DNA of 64,000 bases from an uncultured Poribacteria bacterium (GTDB lineage Bacteria; Poribacteria; WGA-4E; WGA-3G), in NCBI GenBank assembly GCA_951813545.1, contig OX638352.1:4046835-4110834 (forward strand), in the 5' to 3' direction. The notes beneath the pieces were generated by a model that made no database searches, was not told the origin of the DNA, and saw nothing but the letters and a program-made list of their open reading frames with translations. This document shows, piece after piece, positions 18,117-27,621 of this stretch (within the stretch, counting starts at the first letter, position 1; the number at the start of each line of letters is the position of its first letter). A program made the position numbers and the translations under genes.

Positions 18117-18965
18117 ATGTCAAACCAAGACGTAACCTACAAAACCGACAAAATCATGCCGTCGTGGGAACAACTCGCTGAAATGGGGCGCGATCTCCAG
18201 TTTTACCCAAGCGTCACCAAACATCCGAAGGTACTAACCCAAGAACAGTTAGCAGATTTCAACCGCGTCGGTTATATCAAAGGCATCCCTATTTTCGATG
18301 AAGCCGAAATCGGTGAACACCGTCAATACTTTGATGCCTTGTTGGCAAACGTCCTTTCAGAAGGTGGAAGTAGTTACTCGATTATTTCCGCGCACATGAA
18401 ATACGGCAAGGTCTATGACCTTCTCACACACCCACAGATCGTCGCCTGTGTGAAAGACCTGATCGGTGAAGACGTGATCGGCTGGGGTGCGCACTACTTC
18501 TGCAAGATGCCTCACGACTCGAAAACCGTCGGTTGGCACCAAGATGCCGGTTACTGGCCCCTCACCCCTTCCAAAACTGTTACTGTTTGGCTCGCGATTG
18601 ACGACGCAACTGTTGAAAACGGTGCGATGCGGTTTATTACAGGTTCGCATCATCTTGGACACTTGACACCTCGGCACAGCGAACTTGATGACAACAGCGT
18701 GTTGGGTCAAATCGTTGAAGACGCTGAACAGTACGGTGAACCCGTCGATGTTGAACTCAAGGCAGGTGAAATCTCTATCCATACCGATCTGCTTCTACAC
18801 GGATCGAACGCCAATCCCTCACCGAAACGACGGTGCGGTCTCACATTACGCTACTGCACCACCGATGTCCAAGCATCCTTTCATTGGGATAAAGAAGGTG
18901 TCGTCGTGAGTGGAGAGGATAGAAACGGGCATTGGGGAAATCCACAGCGTCCTGCTGTCGATTAA
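18117..18965 (+). CDS. Phytanoyl-CoA dioxygenase (PhyH) family protein
   Basis: This 282-residue protein is a Fe(II)/2-oxoglutarate oxygenase. The iron ligands are H141 and D143 (GWHQDAGYWPL) and the distal His in HTDLLLHGSNAN, followed by RRCGLTLRY with the 2-oxoglutarate-binding Arg. SGSHH-type sequence (FITGSHHLGH) precedes it, as usual. It would hydroxylate an unknown small substrate. The ATG at 18117 follows AAGGTG; a GTG at 18105 is also in frame. This is one of three such genes in the window and the only one on the plus strand. Confidence 0.88.
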   Translation: MSNQDVTYKTDKIMPSWEQLAEMGRDLQFYPSVTKHPKVLTQEQLADFNRVGYIKGIPIFDEAEIGEHRQYFDALLANVLSEGGSSYSIISAHMKYGKVYDLLTHPQIVACVKDLIGEDVIGWGAHYFCKMPHDSKTVGWHQDAGYWPLTPSKTVTVWLAIDDATVENGAMRFITGSHHLGHLTPRHSELDDNSVLGQIVEDAEQYGEPVDVELKAGEISIHTDLLLHGSNANPSPKRRCGLTLRYCTTDVQASFHWDKEGVVVSGEDRNGHWGNPQRPAVD

Positions 18966-19013
18966 TCCAACAGATTGTAAGCACCCACAATTGGGCGTTT
19001 CCTTTTGTTAAAA

Positions 19014-20483
19014 TTATTTAACATCAATTCTCATAAACACTAAAACTGCCGCCATGAATAGGAGGAGTGCGAGCGAGACTAACAACGTCAGGTCCAACAG
19101 TGCACCTCCAAAGGTGATACCCACAGTCAACTGTTCTGAAAACTTAGGAATGCTATTACAGGCAACCGGTTTTTGGGATAACCCTTCCTTTACGAGGTAG
19201 ACATGGTAACTTTCGTTGTCGCCTCGATCCTCTGATTGGGTGAAGTCAACAAACTGTTGTCTGTAGCGGCGCGCTTGTTGAACAAACCTTTTATGTCTTG
19301 CAAATCCCGTACCAGCCAGAGATTCTAAGGCGTATTTGTAGATGGATGCCGGAGATAACCGCGTGATTTGTTGCGTGAACGTAATCTGTGCCATCTGTTT
19401 ATTTAAGTGTTCATCATAAATTCTACTCTTGGCATCAGCATGTTCGTTTAGATAGTCAGCCCACATCCTTAACACCTCAATTTTAGGCGGTTGGTCAGAA
19501 GGTGAGCCTGTTCGATAAAGTCTATCTCCTTTTTTATGCCGTTGATCAATTTCGTCTTCTTTTGCTTTCTGTATCCGCGAAATTTCGCTTCTCGAGGACA
19601 CTTGCTGGAAGCCGCTTGCCAATACTCCCATGGTGTTCGGGATAAGCACCACAAACACGATCCAAATTAACAGCAACGTCAGCAGACTGCTTGACGAATT
19701 AGAAAATTGGCTTGAGATAAACAGTCCAAGCCATAAAAATATTGAGATGTAGACAGCGGAAGTTACAAAGATTATTCCGACCCGCGCCCATTCGCCTCCG
19801 CTAAGCGATACCAATCTTGACGCATTGACGATCATTAAATTCAGCAGTACCCCAATAAACAACGGGATCAAGATCGTGAGAAACGCACCCATGAATTTTC
19901 CGAGAAGCACGGTCGCGCGTGACACGGAATTAGCCATGAGCAAGCTTAAAGTGCCTGTTTCACGTTCTCCAGAGATTGCATCGTAAGTGAACAGAATCGC
20001 CATAAAACTCATAACCAACCCGATAATGAACGTCCAATCCAATTCCGTGAAGTTTGGCAACGAATCGTTTTTGCGAGATGTATGCTGTGGGTACTGAAGC
20101 CACCAGTTTGCTGACCAAGAGTAGCTGAAACTAAAATCAGGTGTTGTCATACCTATACCATAGCCGCCACTTGGAGCCCCTTCAACTCGCTTGGGTAAGT
20201 TAGCATCCTCGCCCATTGCAATGAAGGTTAATGGACTCACTGGTTTGTGTAGATATCCTGGACCTTTTACTGCAAGTTCGCTTAAATTACTGCTTTTCAT
20301 TTTTAGTGATTCGACGGCTTGGTTGGTATCTTCGGAATATTCCGCGATCCTTCTCGGATATTGACTACTAACAAATACTACAGCGTTCATCACCATTAGC
20401 ACCATCACCAGAATCAGTGTGAGTGCGAATCGAAAACGCGTCAAATTATCAAGGATTTCTCGTTTTGCTATGTGCCAGATCAT
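19014..20483 (-). CDS. ABC-2 type transporter permease (GldG/NosY-like)
   Basis: This 489-residue membrane protein has an N-terminal membrane segment (FALTLILVMVLMVMNAVVF), a long extracytoplasmic loop, then five or so helices beginning at FIIGLVMSFMAILFTYDAIS, a soluble insert, and a last helix near the C-terminus (LDLTLLVSLALLLFMAAVLV). The motif YDAISGERETGTL is typical of ABC-2 permeases. The ATG at 20483 has AAAGGA upstream. It is a paralogue of the next gene, which it follows by 31 bases. No ATPase gene is adjacent, so the transported substrate and partner are unknown. Confidence 0.85.
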   Translation of the reverse strand: MIWHIAKREILDNLTRFRFALTLILVMVLMVMNAVVFVSSQYPRRIAEYSEDTNQAVESLKMKSSNLSELAVKGPGYLHKPVSPLTFIAMGEDANLPKRVEGAPSGGYGIGMTTPDFSFSYSWSANWWLQYPQHTSRKNDSLPNFTELDWTFIIGLVMSFMAILFTYDAISGERETGTLSLLMANSVSRATVLLGKFMGAFLTILIPLFIGVLLNLMIVNASRLVSLSGGEWARVGIIFVTSAVYISIFLWLGLFISSQFSNSSSSLLTLLLIWIVFVVLIPNTMGVLASGFQQVSSRSEISRIQKAKEDEIDQRHKKGDRLYRTGSPSDQPPKIEVLRMWADYLNEHADAKSRIYDEHLNKQMAQITFTQQITRLSPASIYKYALESLAGTGFARHKRFVQQARRYRQQFVDFTQSEDRGDNESYHVYLVKEGLSQKPVACNSIPKFSEQLTVGITFGGALLDLTLLVSLALLLFMAAVLVFMRIDVK

Positions 20484-21647
20484 GTTGATTCCTTTACACA
20501 ATCCTGAACCCCCACTATACAACGTCGTAGCGTAGGAATGAGATGAACGCGCCCATAAAGAACAGCATGTTTAATACCGCGAGTATCATAATATCCAATG
20601 ACGCGCGTTGCAGACTGTTGCCGATGCCTTCGCTTTGCTCGTTAAATCTCGGAACTCTGCTTAAGTCAAAAGATTCCTTGAATTCAGTCGTAAACCATCT
20701 GCGCGAAGAGAATATTTTTTCATCCCTTAGATAGTCGACCCATTCACGGCGATATTGTCGGGTCTGTTCCATAAATCGCAAGAAGTTACCCAAGTCTGTT
20801 TCCGCAAGAATCGCAGCAGCATTGTAATAAACCGCTGCCGGAGATATACGGGATATGTTCAGTGCTAACAGAGATTGTCGGTTCGGATTTCTGTCGAGAT
20901 ACTCTTTGCGTATTCGCCATATCCTGTCGGCGTATTGCGCACGGAGATTTTCTTTGAATCCATAACATTCTTGAGCAAAGGGTACACCTTCTTCGTTCTC
21001 AAAACCACCCACTTGGACTGTCTCACCACTGTCATAGTCGTTGACACCTGAGCGAGCACCTACACCACCAAAATTGGAGCGATCGAGTGGTCCCTCAACC
21101 CCTCGCTTCTCTAAATAGTCTTTAACCTCAGCTTCATATTGCTTCCACTGGTCACGTGCCTGCTCTCTATACGGTTCCTCTGACTGTATCGGACTTGCAT
21201 GTTCCACCAATAAAACTGTTAGATTTGGAACGATCAGCACGAAAATCACCCAGACGCACATTGAGAACATGAGCGTGATAGAAGGTCGGTCGGTTCGAGT
21301 GGAAAGAAAAAGTCCTATCAGGAAAAAGAGCGAGACGTAAAGCATGGATAGCAGAAAGATTAACAGTATCCGTCCCCAATCTGAACCACTGAAGGAGACA
21401 TAGGGGGAAAATTGTATCACCAATAAACCTGCAACGAAACTCGCAATAAGCGGAAGCAAAATAGATACCATTCCGGCAATATATTTTCCCAGAAGCAGCG
21501 TAGGTCTCGGAACCGCGCAAGAGAGTGTCAACCTCAAGGTACCTGCTTCCTTTTCTCGCGATATTGCGTCGTAAGCGAAGAGTAGTGCCAGCAGGCTCAT
21601 CACCACTTGGCAGATTACTGTGAAGTCGATAGAGGAGAAAATATTTA

Positions 21648-22553
21648 TAGTGTCTATTAGAATTAAAGAGACATTTTTTTCATTTTGTAATAGAATGTGT
21701 CTATTATGGCATATTCAACAGATTTACGCAAACGCGTTTTAGATTTTATTGAAGCCGGCGGGAAAAAAGCCGAAGCCGCCCGTCGTTTTTCCGTGGAGCG
21801 TTCAACGATTTATAGATGGTTAGCTGCTGAAGACCCGTTTGCGACCCAAAAACCGGGTCCCAAAAACATGAGAGTGCTTGACGAGGCAGCACTGAAAAAA
21901 CATGTCGCCGATTTTCCAGACTTGACGCAAAACGAGCGGGCCTCACATTTCGGTGTTTCAGAGTCTTCTATAGCTTATGGGCTGCGCAAACTCGGTATCA
22001 GACGAAAAAAAAAACAATCGGATATAAGGAGCGGTGCGATGAGAAACGTCAAGTCTACCTTCAAGCACTCGCCGAGAAACACACCGCTGGAAAAAAGATA
22101 GCTTATGTTGATGAATGCGGTTTTCGTGCTGAGAGTTATAGACGTCATGGCTACGCTCGGAAAGGTGAATGTGTTTTAGGTTTGATCTCAGGCAGAAGGA
22201 CACGAACGACGACGTTGGTCGCTGCGCGTATCGGTTCAACTTTTACGGCACCTTGTTTGTTTGATGGAAGCTGCGATGCTGCGTGTTTCAACGCATGGCT
22301 TGAAGCCTATTTATGTCCACGGCTGTCTGTCTCAGATGTCGTTGTTCTTGATAATGCGAAGATTCACAAGACGCATCGGACTCGTGAGTTGATAGAAGCA
22401 TCGGGCGCAGAAGTATTGTTTTTGCCACCTTATTCACCCGACTACAATCCGATTGAACACGACTTTGCCAATATCAAACGTCTCAGAGAATACAATGCTG
22501 ATATAACCATTGATGAAGTTATAAACTTGTATCATTAATTCTAAAGTTTACTA
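21648..22553 (+). mobile_element. IS630-family insertion sequence, 906 bases
   Basis: The element is flanked by a TA duplication (21646-21647 and 22554-22555), the target preference of IS630/Tc1/mariner elements. Its imperfect inverted ends run TAGTGTCTATTAGAATTAAA and TAGTAAACTTTAGAATTAAT (right end read on the other strand). GTGTCTATTA occurs both in the left end (21650) and at 21697. It carries one transposase gene needing a frameshift. The ends, target duplication and all catalytic residues are intact, so it may still move. Confidence 0.9.
21706..22538 (+). CDS. IS630-family DDE transposase, made by -1 frameshift
   Basis: The first frame (21706-22101) encodes a helix-turn-helix region (AARRFSVERSTIYRWL, then HFGVSESSIAYGLRKLGIRR). 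At 22005-22014 a run of ten A lies in the codons for KKK. Slipping back one base opens the frame TIGYKERCDEKRQVYLQALA, which continues to 22538 with DDE residues in YVDECGF, VVLDNAKIHKTH and YNPIEHDFANIK. Without the shift the first frame ends at 22101. Total fused length is about 277 residues from ATG 21706. A sequencing error in the A run is the alternative. Confidence 0.85.
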
Positions 22554-22987
22554 TAGATACGGGTTATCAGAACCGTGTTGTTCAGCAACGGCAGGCACAT
22601 ATCCGTGTGCCACCGTTACTGTATTTCCCTTTCTTTTATCCACGCCTTCGTTGAAAATGCTAAGTAGTTTCGGACTCCTATCACACTTTAACATATGAGT
22701 GAGTCCGAATTCAGAGTATCTCGTTACCTGACCTATCTTATCTTCATTTTCCCGAATAGCCGTTTGGTAGCTTTGCAGCCTATCTTCGTAACCTCTGGTC
22801 AAAACGAAGAGATTTGTCACAATCAGGGAAAAATAGATGAGCAATCCCATAAGGAATCTGAAACTTAAGATATTCGCTGTGATTTCTCTTCTAACAATTG
22901 CCCAAAGCATTACATGACCTCAGTTATAATAAGGTATAAATTGTTTTACCTCTATGTCTGCTCTCTCTAAACAGGTGCCGCTCGGAT

Positions 22988-24253
22988 TCAAAAGTTTTCC
23001 GTGACGCGCCACGTTTCAATAATCGTTTCGTCAAGATAGGAGCTATGCGATTTATATGTGTACGTAGAACCGATCTGCAAAGGCAGATATTCTTCTGTCT
23101 TGCCCGGGGTTCTATATTCCATTAATTCTATCTCTGTTGTGATACCGTTGGCGTGCTCATAACGCGTTTTCACAAGCCCAACGCCTTTAGCAAACCACAA
23201 ATAGCGTACCCCGTTAACAAACGGACTCATCTGTCTGTCCCCTGGTTCATAGCGTTTGTCGTTCGTAATAATAAGTGGGCTGTTCTGTGAATGAGAATCA
23301 ATGTCGGTAAGAACACTTTTATGCTTCAGACACGTAGGGAAAACACCGGCAGGAACTTCTACTTGTTCGTGACCATCCAAGATCGTCTCCACCTGCGAAT
23401 TCCAAAATCCTTCCTGAGTCCAGGTATCGCCTAAAACTATGGGAAACCTGAGAACGGAAGGCGTAACAGCCGTTCCAAGCAAGGCTGTTAGCACACACTC
23501 AAATTGACTGTCTCCTTCCCAACCGCAATTAAGACTTTTAACTCGCAAAAGGGCATCGTTTCTTATTAAGGAGACACTTCCATCTCCTGATTGATTGCCA
23601 CTTTCGGTGGCGGCATTAAAACTGACCTTTATATTGCGTTCCATTTTAGCTACCTCACTTAGTGTCGCGAAAGTTTGAAAATTGTCAGGAGTAGATTGCC
23701 CTAAAGATTCGCGCTTCTTTAATCGCTGCCGCGCACGGCTGAGCCGACTTTTTATGGTATTGGTAGTTACATCGAAAAAAGCGGCTATCTCTTCGCAGGA
23801 CATGCCATCAAAGTAATGGAGCGTAACGACAGTACGTTCACTTTCCCGCAATTTCGCAAGCCACTTTTTGATGGTTTCACGTAGTTCTTGGGTTGCCTCT
23901 TTCGCTTGCTCTCCCGCGAGGTATCCAGAATACGGATCGCCGTGTCTCATGGCGATGTTTATATTCTCAGCAAGTTCGGAATTCAGGCGTTTCTCACGAA
24001 ACCACGCAAGACAACAGCGCGTGGCAATAGCGTTAATCCACGCAGAGAATCGATGCGGATCGTTCAGCGTTTCAAGTTTCTGATGCGCTTTCAGGAAGGT
24101 TTCCTGGACGATGTCTTCAGCAATGTGGAAATCCTTAATTGTTCGCCACGCGGTCGCGTGAACCTGTTTTTGGTATTTCTCCACTAACATCGCGAAGGCC
24201 GTTTCATCACCTGCAAGGGTCCGGTGAACCAATGCAACATCATCGTTTCTCAT
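22988..24253 (-). CDS. ECF sigma factor with extra C-terminal domain
   Basis: The protein is 421 residues. Residues 1-175 are an ECF sigma factor: region 2 (AFAMLVEKYQKQVHATAW, HIAEDIVQETFLKAH) and region 4 (LHYFDGMSCEEIAAFFDV, TNTIKSRLSRARQRL). About 215 further residues follow, with no clear membrane helix, including GDTWTQEGFW, VPAGVFPTCLKHKS, VNGVRYLWFAKGVGLVKTRY and LQIGSTYTYKS, resembling TapB-like/DUF3108-type domains usually found in exported proteins. The ATG at 24253 has AGGAGAG upstream. It precedes the two permeases, perhaps regulating them. The sigma part is close to the one at 43341. Confidence 0.85.
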   Translation of the reverse strand: MRNDDVALVHRTLAGDETAFAMLVEKYQKQVHATAWRTIKDFHIAEDIVQETFLKAHQKLETLNDPHRFSAWINAIATRCCLAWFREKRLNSELAENINIAMRHGDPYSGYLAGEQAKEATQELRETIKKWLAKLRESERTVVTLHYFDGMSCEEIAAFFDVTTNTIKSRLSRARQRLKKRESLGQSTPDNFQTFATLSEVAKMERNIKVSFNAATESGNQSGDGSVSLIRNDALLRVKSLNCGWEGDSQFECVLTALLGTAVTPSVLRFPIVLGDTWTQEGFWNSQVETILDGHEQVEVPAGVFPTCLKHKSVLTDIDSHSQNSPLIITNDKRYEPGDRQMSPFVNGVRYLWFAKGVGLVKTRYEHANGITTEIELMEYRTPGKTEEYLPLQIGSTYTYKSHSSYLDETIIETWRVTENF

Positions 24254-24520
24254 CGATCTCTCCTGTTCGGTACGGATAAACTTGAATTTCAAATCTCGGC
24301 ACTCACCCGATTTTGACCAAGTGACGCGAATCGAGTGGGAAAGGTTGCATAATTCTGCAAGTTGGCGGATAGGAATGTTTTGTGGAAGGCAGCACCGACT
24401 GCTTGCAAAAAACAGGTGGCGTTGTGGATGTGAAGGCAGAAAGGGTCCATAAGGCAACCTACCACGGGTTAACTCTAAGGAACCAAACATCCACAACAGA
24501 GAGGGTGAAATGTTCTACGT
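24254..24520. other. Gap between sigma gene and PhyH gene
   Basis: The sigma frame remains open upstream on the minus strand for about 80 codons but the residues look non-coding (low similarity, many Cys and Arg), and a good ribosome site lies only at 24253. No terminator or clear promoter was seen. Confidence 0.4.
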
Positions 24521-25315
24521 TTAAACGGTATCCAAAAAAGTCAGTTCACGCAACCGATTGATCCAACGTTGCCGCCTTTCACTTCCTGCTGGATTTGCAA
24601 CCCAGTGTGGATCGTAGAGTGAGGTGCCCGGTCGGTTAAAGTGTTCAGGACTCTTGGCGTTGCTTCGTGCGCGATTGCGTGTAGCGGCATCTTCTTCAGG
24701 GGTCTTTGGGTTATTGTAATAAACTATTGTGCACATCCGACGGTCATCATTGCCACCCCAACTTGCGTGCCAGCATCGCATGTCAAAAGCAACCACATCA
24801 CCCGGTTCCGATTTGCAAACGTAACCCGGAACGTCACAAATCTCCAGTCCTAAATCGTTCAAATTCTCCCGCAGATCGTCATGAAGCGACCTCTTATGAG
24901 AACCTGGGATTAGTCGCAACGCCCCGCTTTCGGCATCGACAGGTTCCAAATAATATGCGAATTTCACGCCGTAGCAATCTTGGGTTGGATCGGCATTATG
25001 GTCTGGATGCCAACCAGTATTCCCAACGTAACGGTTTGCATCCGAAACAACGAAGAATACATCATCGCCGTACAGTTCCTCTGCGACCTCGGAGAACCGT
25101 GGATCTTCTGGCAAATTTGCGAAGAACGGTGTTTCCAGTCCCATCATCGGTAGCCAATGTCGGTGCGTTCCATCAAATGGCGCGTGACGGTATGCCGCCT
25201 CCATCGCTGCTTCAAACTCATCGTGTATCGTGTTCAACTCGTCTTGGTTAAACAATTGCCGAAAAACGAGGAATCCCAAGGTGTGAAAATGCTTGATTTG
25301 CTGTTGTGTGAGCAT
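24521..25315 (-). CDS. Phytanoyl-CoA dioxygenase (PhyH) family protein
   Basis: This 264-residue protein has the HxD pair in GWHPDHNADP, the jelly-roll strand ALRLIPGSHKRS, and the distal His in DMRCWHASWGGNDDRRMC, with Arg residues for 2-oxoglutarate. It would be an iron-dependent oxygenase of unknown substrate. GGAGGGA lies upstream of the ATG at 25315. It is the last gene in a minus-strand run with another PhyH gene 16 bases upstream, so the two are probably co-expressed but they are not close copies. Confidence 0.88.
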   Translation of the reverse strand: MLTQQQIKHFHTLGFLVFRQLFNQDELNTIHDEFEAAMEAAYRHAPFDGTHRHWLPMMGLETPFFANLPEDPRFSEVAEELYGDDVFFVVSDANRYVGNTGWHPDHNADPTQDCYGVKFAYYLEPVDAESGALRLIPGSHKRSLHDDLRENLNDLGLEICDVPGYVCKSEPGDVVAFDMRCWHASWGGNDDRRMCTIVYYNNPKTPEEDAATRNRARSNAKSPEHFNRPGTSLYDPHWVANPAGSERRQRWINRLRELTFLDTV

Positions 25316-25331
25316 GATGTCCCTCCGCTTT

Positions 25332-26540
25332 TTATCGAGTTACGAATGCGGTTTTCCAACTGGTAATAAAATCTTTGACGCTGAAATCCGTGGGCATATC
25401 GTTCGGATTATAGTCAGACGACCGTTGGAAGCCGGGCTGATATGTCTCCTCTGGGAGTTTCAGTTTTTCATCAAGTCCTTGAAATCGCTGCCAGAGTTCG
25501 GCTGTCTGTTCAGGTGTAAAATGGTTTCCGAGATAGGTGATGTCTCGACCATTACCCCACAAAGAGGCAGGATTGGCAGTTGTCCGCTTCAAGTTATACA
25601 ATTTGCCCGCCAGCTTTGAAAGCATGACAATGCTCACCATCTGATCGTGTGGTGACGGATGCAGTGCCTTTAATTCGATACGGAATCGGTCTGCATCACC
25701 CTTGATAATAGTGTGGAAGATAGCGGCTATCCGATCGAACTCCTCAAAGAAGAGCGCATCCGATGCCTCAAACTGTTCTCGTGCTAGGCTTGAAAGATGG
25801 TGATAAAACCCCGGTTCCCAGTGTCGCCAGTGGACATTGGGCAGAGCCGCAAATCCGAATGGACGGTAACCGGGATGAAGTGTGCGTCGCATTTTGCTGC
25901 TGTAGTAGCTGCCCCAGTGCAACAGCAGGTGTGTATACACGACACCGTCTCCAGCGTTCAGTTCAACAGATATGCCACCCGGCAATGGAACAGAAGGATT
26001 TTCTGCGAGTTGTCGGCGTTCATCGTCGGTGTTAACCCGACGATGACTGCGAGGGACAATCCAGAACACACTGTCGTCATATAAAGCGATGTTCCACTGA
26101 AGATAGCTGGGTCCGTGATGCTCCATGTTTGAAATCATGCCACGCAGTGGAGCAGGTTCACCGGGACCGATGTCACGATGCCAATGCATGGGACCGGCAT
26201 CGCGGCTTCCACTGCAGATGCAGGCGAATTGATGCGGTACAACGTGCTCCGCTTCCATCAACTGCTGACCAACACCCAACGTATTTTCGTGAAGCAGAAA
26301 TTCGATTGCTGAGGCAGACATATCATCACAATCGGTGTCAAATTGCAAACGCGGTTGGGCAGAACTCTCCCAATCACCGCCTTGCGGATCGGTTGGAAAA
26401 CGCCGTTGCGCAGAGATCTCCTTTCTCCGATTGACCATGTGTTCGATACTACGGCGCAACGGTTCAAGTTCTGCTTTCGGGACGACCCCTCGCAGAATGT
26501 TATAGCCTTCTTCAGCGAACTGTTGCCGATCAACTTGCAT
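25332..26540 (-). CDS. Phytanoyl-CoA dioxygenase (PhyH) family protein, larger type
   Basis: This 402-residue protein starts with QVDRQQFAEEGYNILRGVV, the usual N-terminal helix of PhyH proteins. The iron site is HWHRDIGPGEPAP (HxD) and HLLLHWGSYYSS (distal His), with RTLHPGYR after it. The long C-terminus (about 130 residues) is unusual. The ATG at 26540 is preferred, as the longer frame would run into the next gene. It lies between the dehydrogenase and the other PhyH gene on the same strand. Confidence 0.85.
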   Translation of the reverse strand: MQVDRQQFAEEGYNILRGVVPKAELEPLRRSIEHMVNRRKEISAQRRFPTDPQGGDWESSAQPRLQFDTDCDDMSASAIEFLLHENTLGVGQQLMEAEHVVPHQFACICSGSRDAGPMHWHRDIGPGEPAPLRGMISNMEHHGPSYLQWNIALYDDSVFWIVPRSHRRVNTDDERRQLAENPSVPLPGGISVELNAGDGVVYTHLLLHWGSYYSSKMRRTLHPGYRPFGFAALPNVHWRHWEPGFYHHLSSLAREQFEASDALFFEEFDRIAAIFHTIIKGDADRFRIELKALHPSPHDQMVSIVMLSKLAGKLYNLKRTTANPASLWGNGRDITYLGNHFTPEQTAELWQRFQGLDEKLKLPEETYQPGFQRSSDYNPNDMPTDFSVKDFITSWKTAFVTR

Positions 26541-26566
26541 GATGTGTCCCACTTCCTGAGGCAGGT

Positions 26567-27592
26567 TTATCGTGCCAATTTTTGCTGCAGTTTTGGGCTG
26601 TCTATAACATCGCGGTTGACAACATACGAAGGGATTTTCCCAGAAGCCACGCTGATGATACTTTGACACGCACTCTTGGCATTGCCTTCAAAGCATTCGT
26701 CCGTCCAACAGATACTGTGCGGGGTAACGATTACATTGTCTAAGCTTAAGAGCGGATCATCATCACTAATTGGTTCCTGCTCAAAGACATCAAGTCCTGC
26801 TCCTTGGATCCGTCGATTCTGGAGTGCTTCCGTCAATGCGTTCTGGTCAACAATTGGGCCGCGCGCTGTGTTAATCAGGTAAGCCGTCGGTTTCATCAGC
26901 CCAATACGTCTCGCATCAACGAGTCGCCGCGTATCTTCATTTAGGGGGCAGCAGATACACACAAAATCGGCGGTTTGCATCAGGGTGTCCAGATCGACGA
27001 GTGCTACACCAATTTCTTCTGCCTCAGTGGGTGTGACGTACGGATCGTAAGTAATATGGCGCATTCCGAAAGGTTTTGCCAGTTTGAACGCTTCTTTTCC
27101 AATGTTCCCCATACCGACAAGCCCCAGCGTTCTGCCGACTAACCCCATTCCCCTATAGTTTTGTGTGTTTCTCCAACCACCCGCACGAGTGAGTCGATCC
27201 TTTATCAACAACATGTGGCTCAGCGATAGGACAAAGGTCATAATAGAGGTCGCAACAGGACGGCGAACACCATCCGGTGCGATCGTTAGTAGCACCCCAT
27301 TTTCAGTACAGGCTTCTACGTCCACTTTATCATAGCCGACACCGAATCGAGCGATGACAGACAATTTGTCTGCACCTGTGAACGTCTCTGACGTGATACC
27401 GGCACCCAATACTAAGAGGGCATCGTAATCCTGCACCTGTGGGGCTTGTAATACCGGCGTATTCTCTGCGATATATTCCCACTGTAGATCGGCTCCGTCA
27501 AAAAGGGGACCGGCAAAGTCATCTAAATCAGAGGTGCCATCGGGACCCAGAAAGTCACGCGTGACACCTACGCGAAATACGGATTTGTTCAT
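26567..27592 (-). CDS. D-isomer-specific 2-hydroxyacid dehydrogenase
   Basis: This 341-residue NAD-dependent enzyme has the dinucleotide motif VGMGNIGKEAF, the catalytic Arg in INTARGPIVD, the Glu in DVFEQEPI, and the His in VTPHSICWTDE. It is related to phosphoglycerate dehydrogenase but has no C-terminal ACT domain, so another 2-keto/2-hydroxy acid is likely. It leads a minus-strand set with two PhyH genes, possibly a catabolic or modification pathway for one compound. Confidence 0.9.
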   Translation of the reverse strand: MNKSVFRVGVTRDFLGPDGTSDLDDFAGPLFDGADLQWEYIAENTPVLQAPQVQDYDALLVLGAGITSETFTGADKLSVIARFGVGYDKVDVEACTENGVLLTIAPDGVRRPVATSIMTFVLSLSHMLLIKDRLTRAGGWRNTQNYRGMGLVGRTLGLVGMGNIGKEAFKLAKPFGMRHITYDPYVTPTEAEEIGVALVDLDTLMQTADFVCICCPLNEDTRRLVDARRIGLMKPTAYLINTARGPIVDQNALTEALQNRRIQGAGLDVFEQEPISDDDPLLSLDNVIVTPHSICWTDECFEGNAKSACQSIISVASGKIPSYVVNRDVIDSPKLQQKLAR

Positions 27593-27621
27593 TTGCTATT
27601 CCTATTCAGTTTTGTTGATGT

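Larger units (their letters stand above)
20515..22910 (-). pseudogene. ABC-2 permease gene interrupted by an IS630-type element
   Basis: The N-terminal part (from ATG at 22910, RBS GAGG, LWAIVRREITANILSFRFL) stops at 22551, inside the end of the element. The C-terminal part resumes at 21645 (NIFSSIDFTVICQVVMSL, then LFAYDAISREKEAGTL). Removing 21648-22553 and one TA restores a continuous 495-codon frame through PYL-NIFSSIDF, which matches the paralogue downstream (LPNFTELDWTFIIGLVMS). So this was an intact permease before a recent insertion. It lies between the sigma factor gene at 24253 and the second permease. Confidence 0.9.

Noticed and set aside
25763..26434. Several plus-strand frames of 90-100 codons opposite the larger PhyH gene
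   Set aside because: All are antisense to a gene with complete active-site motifs.
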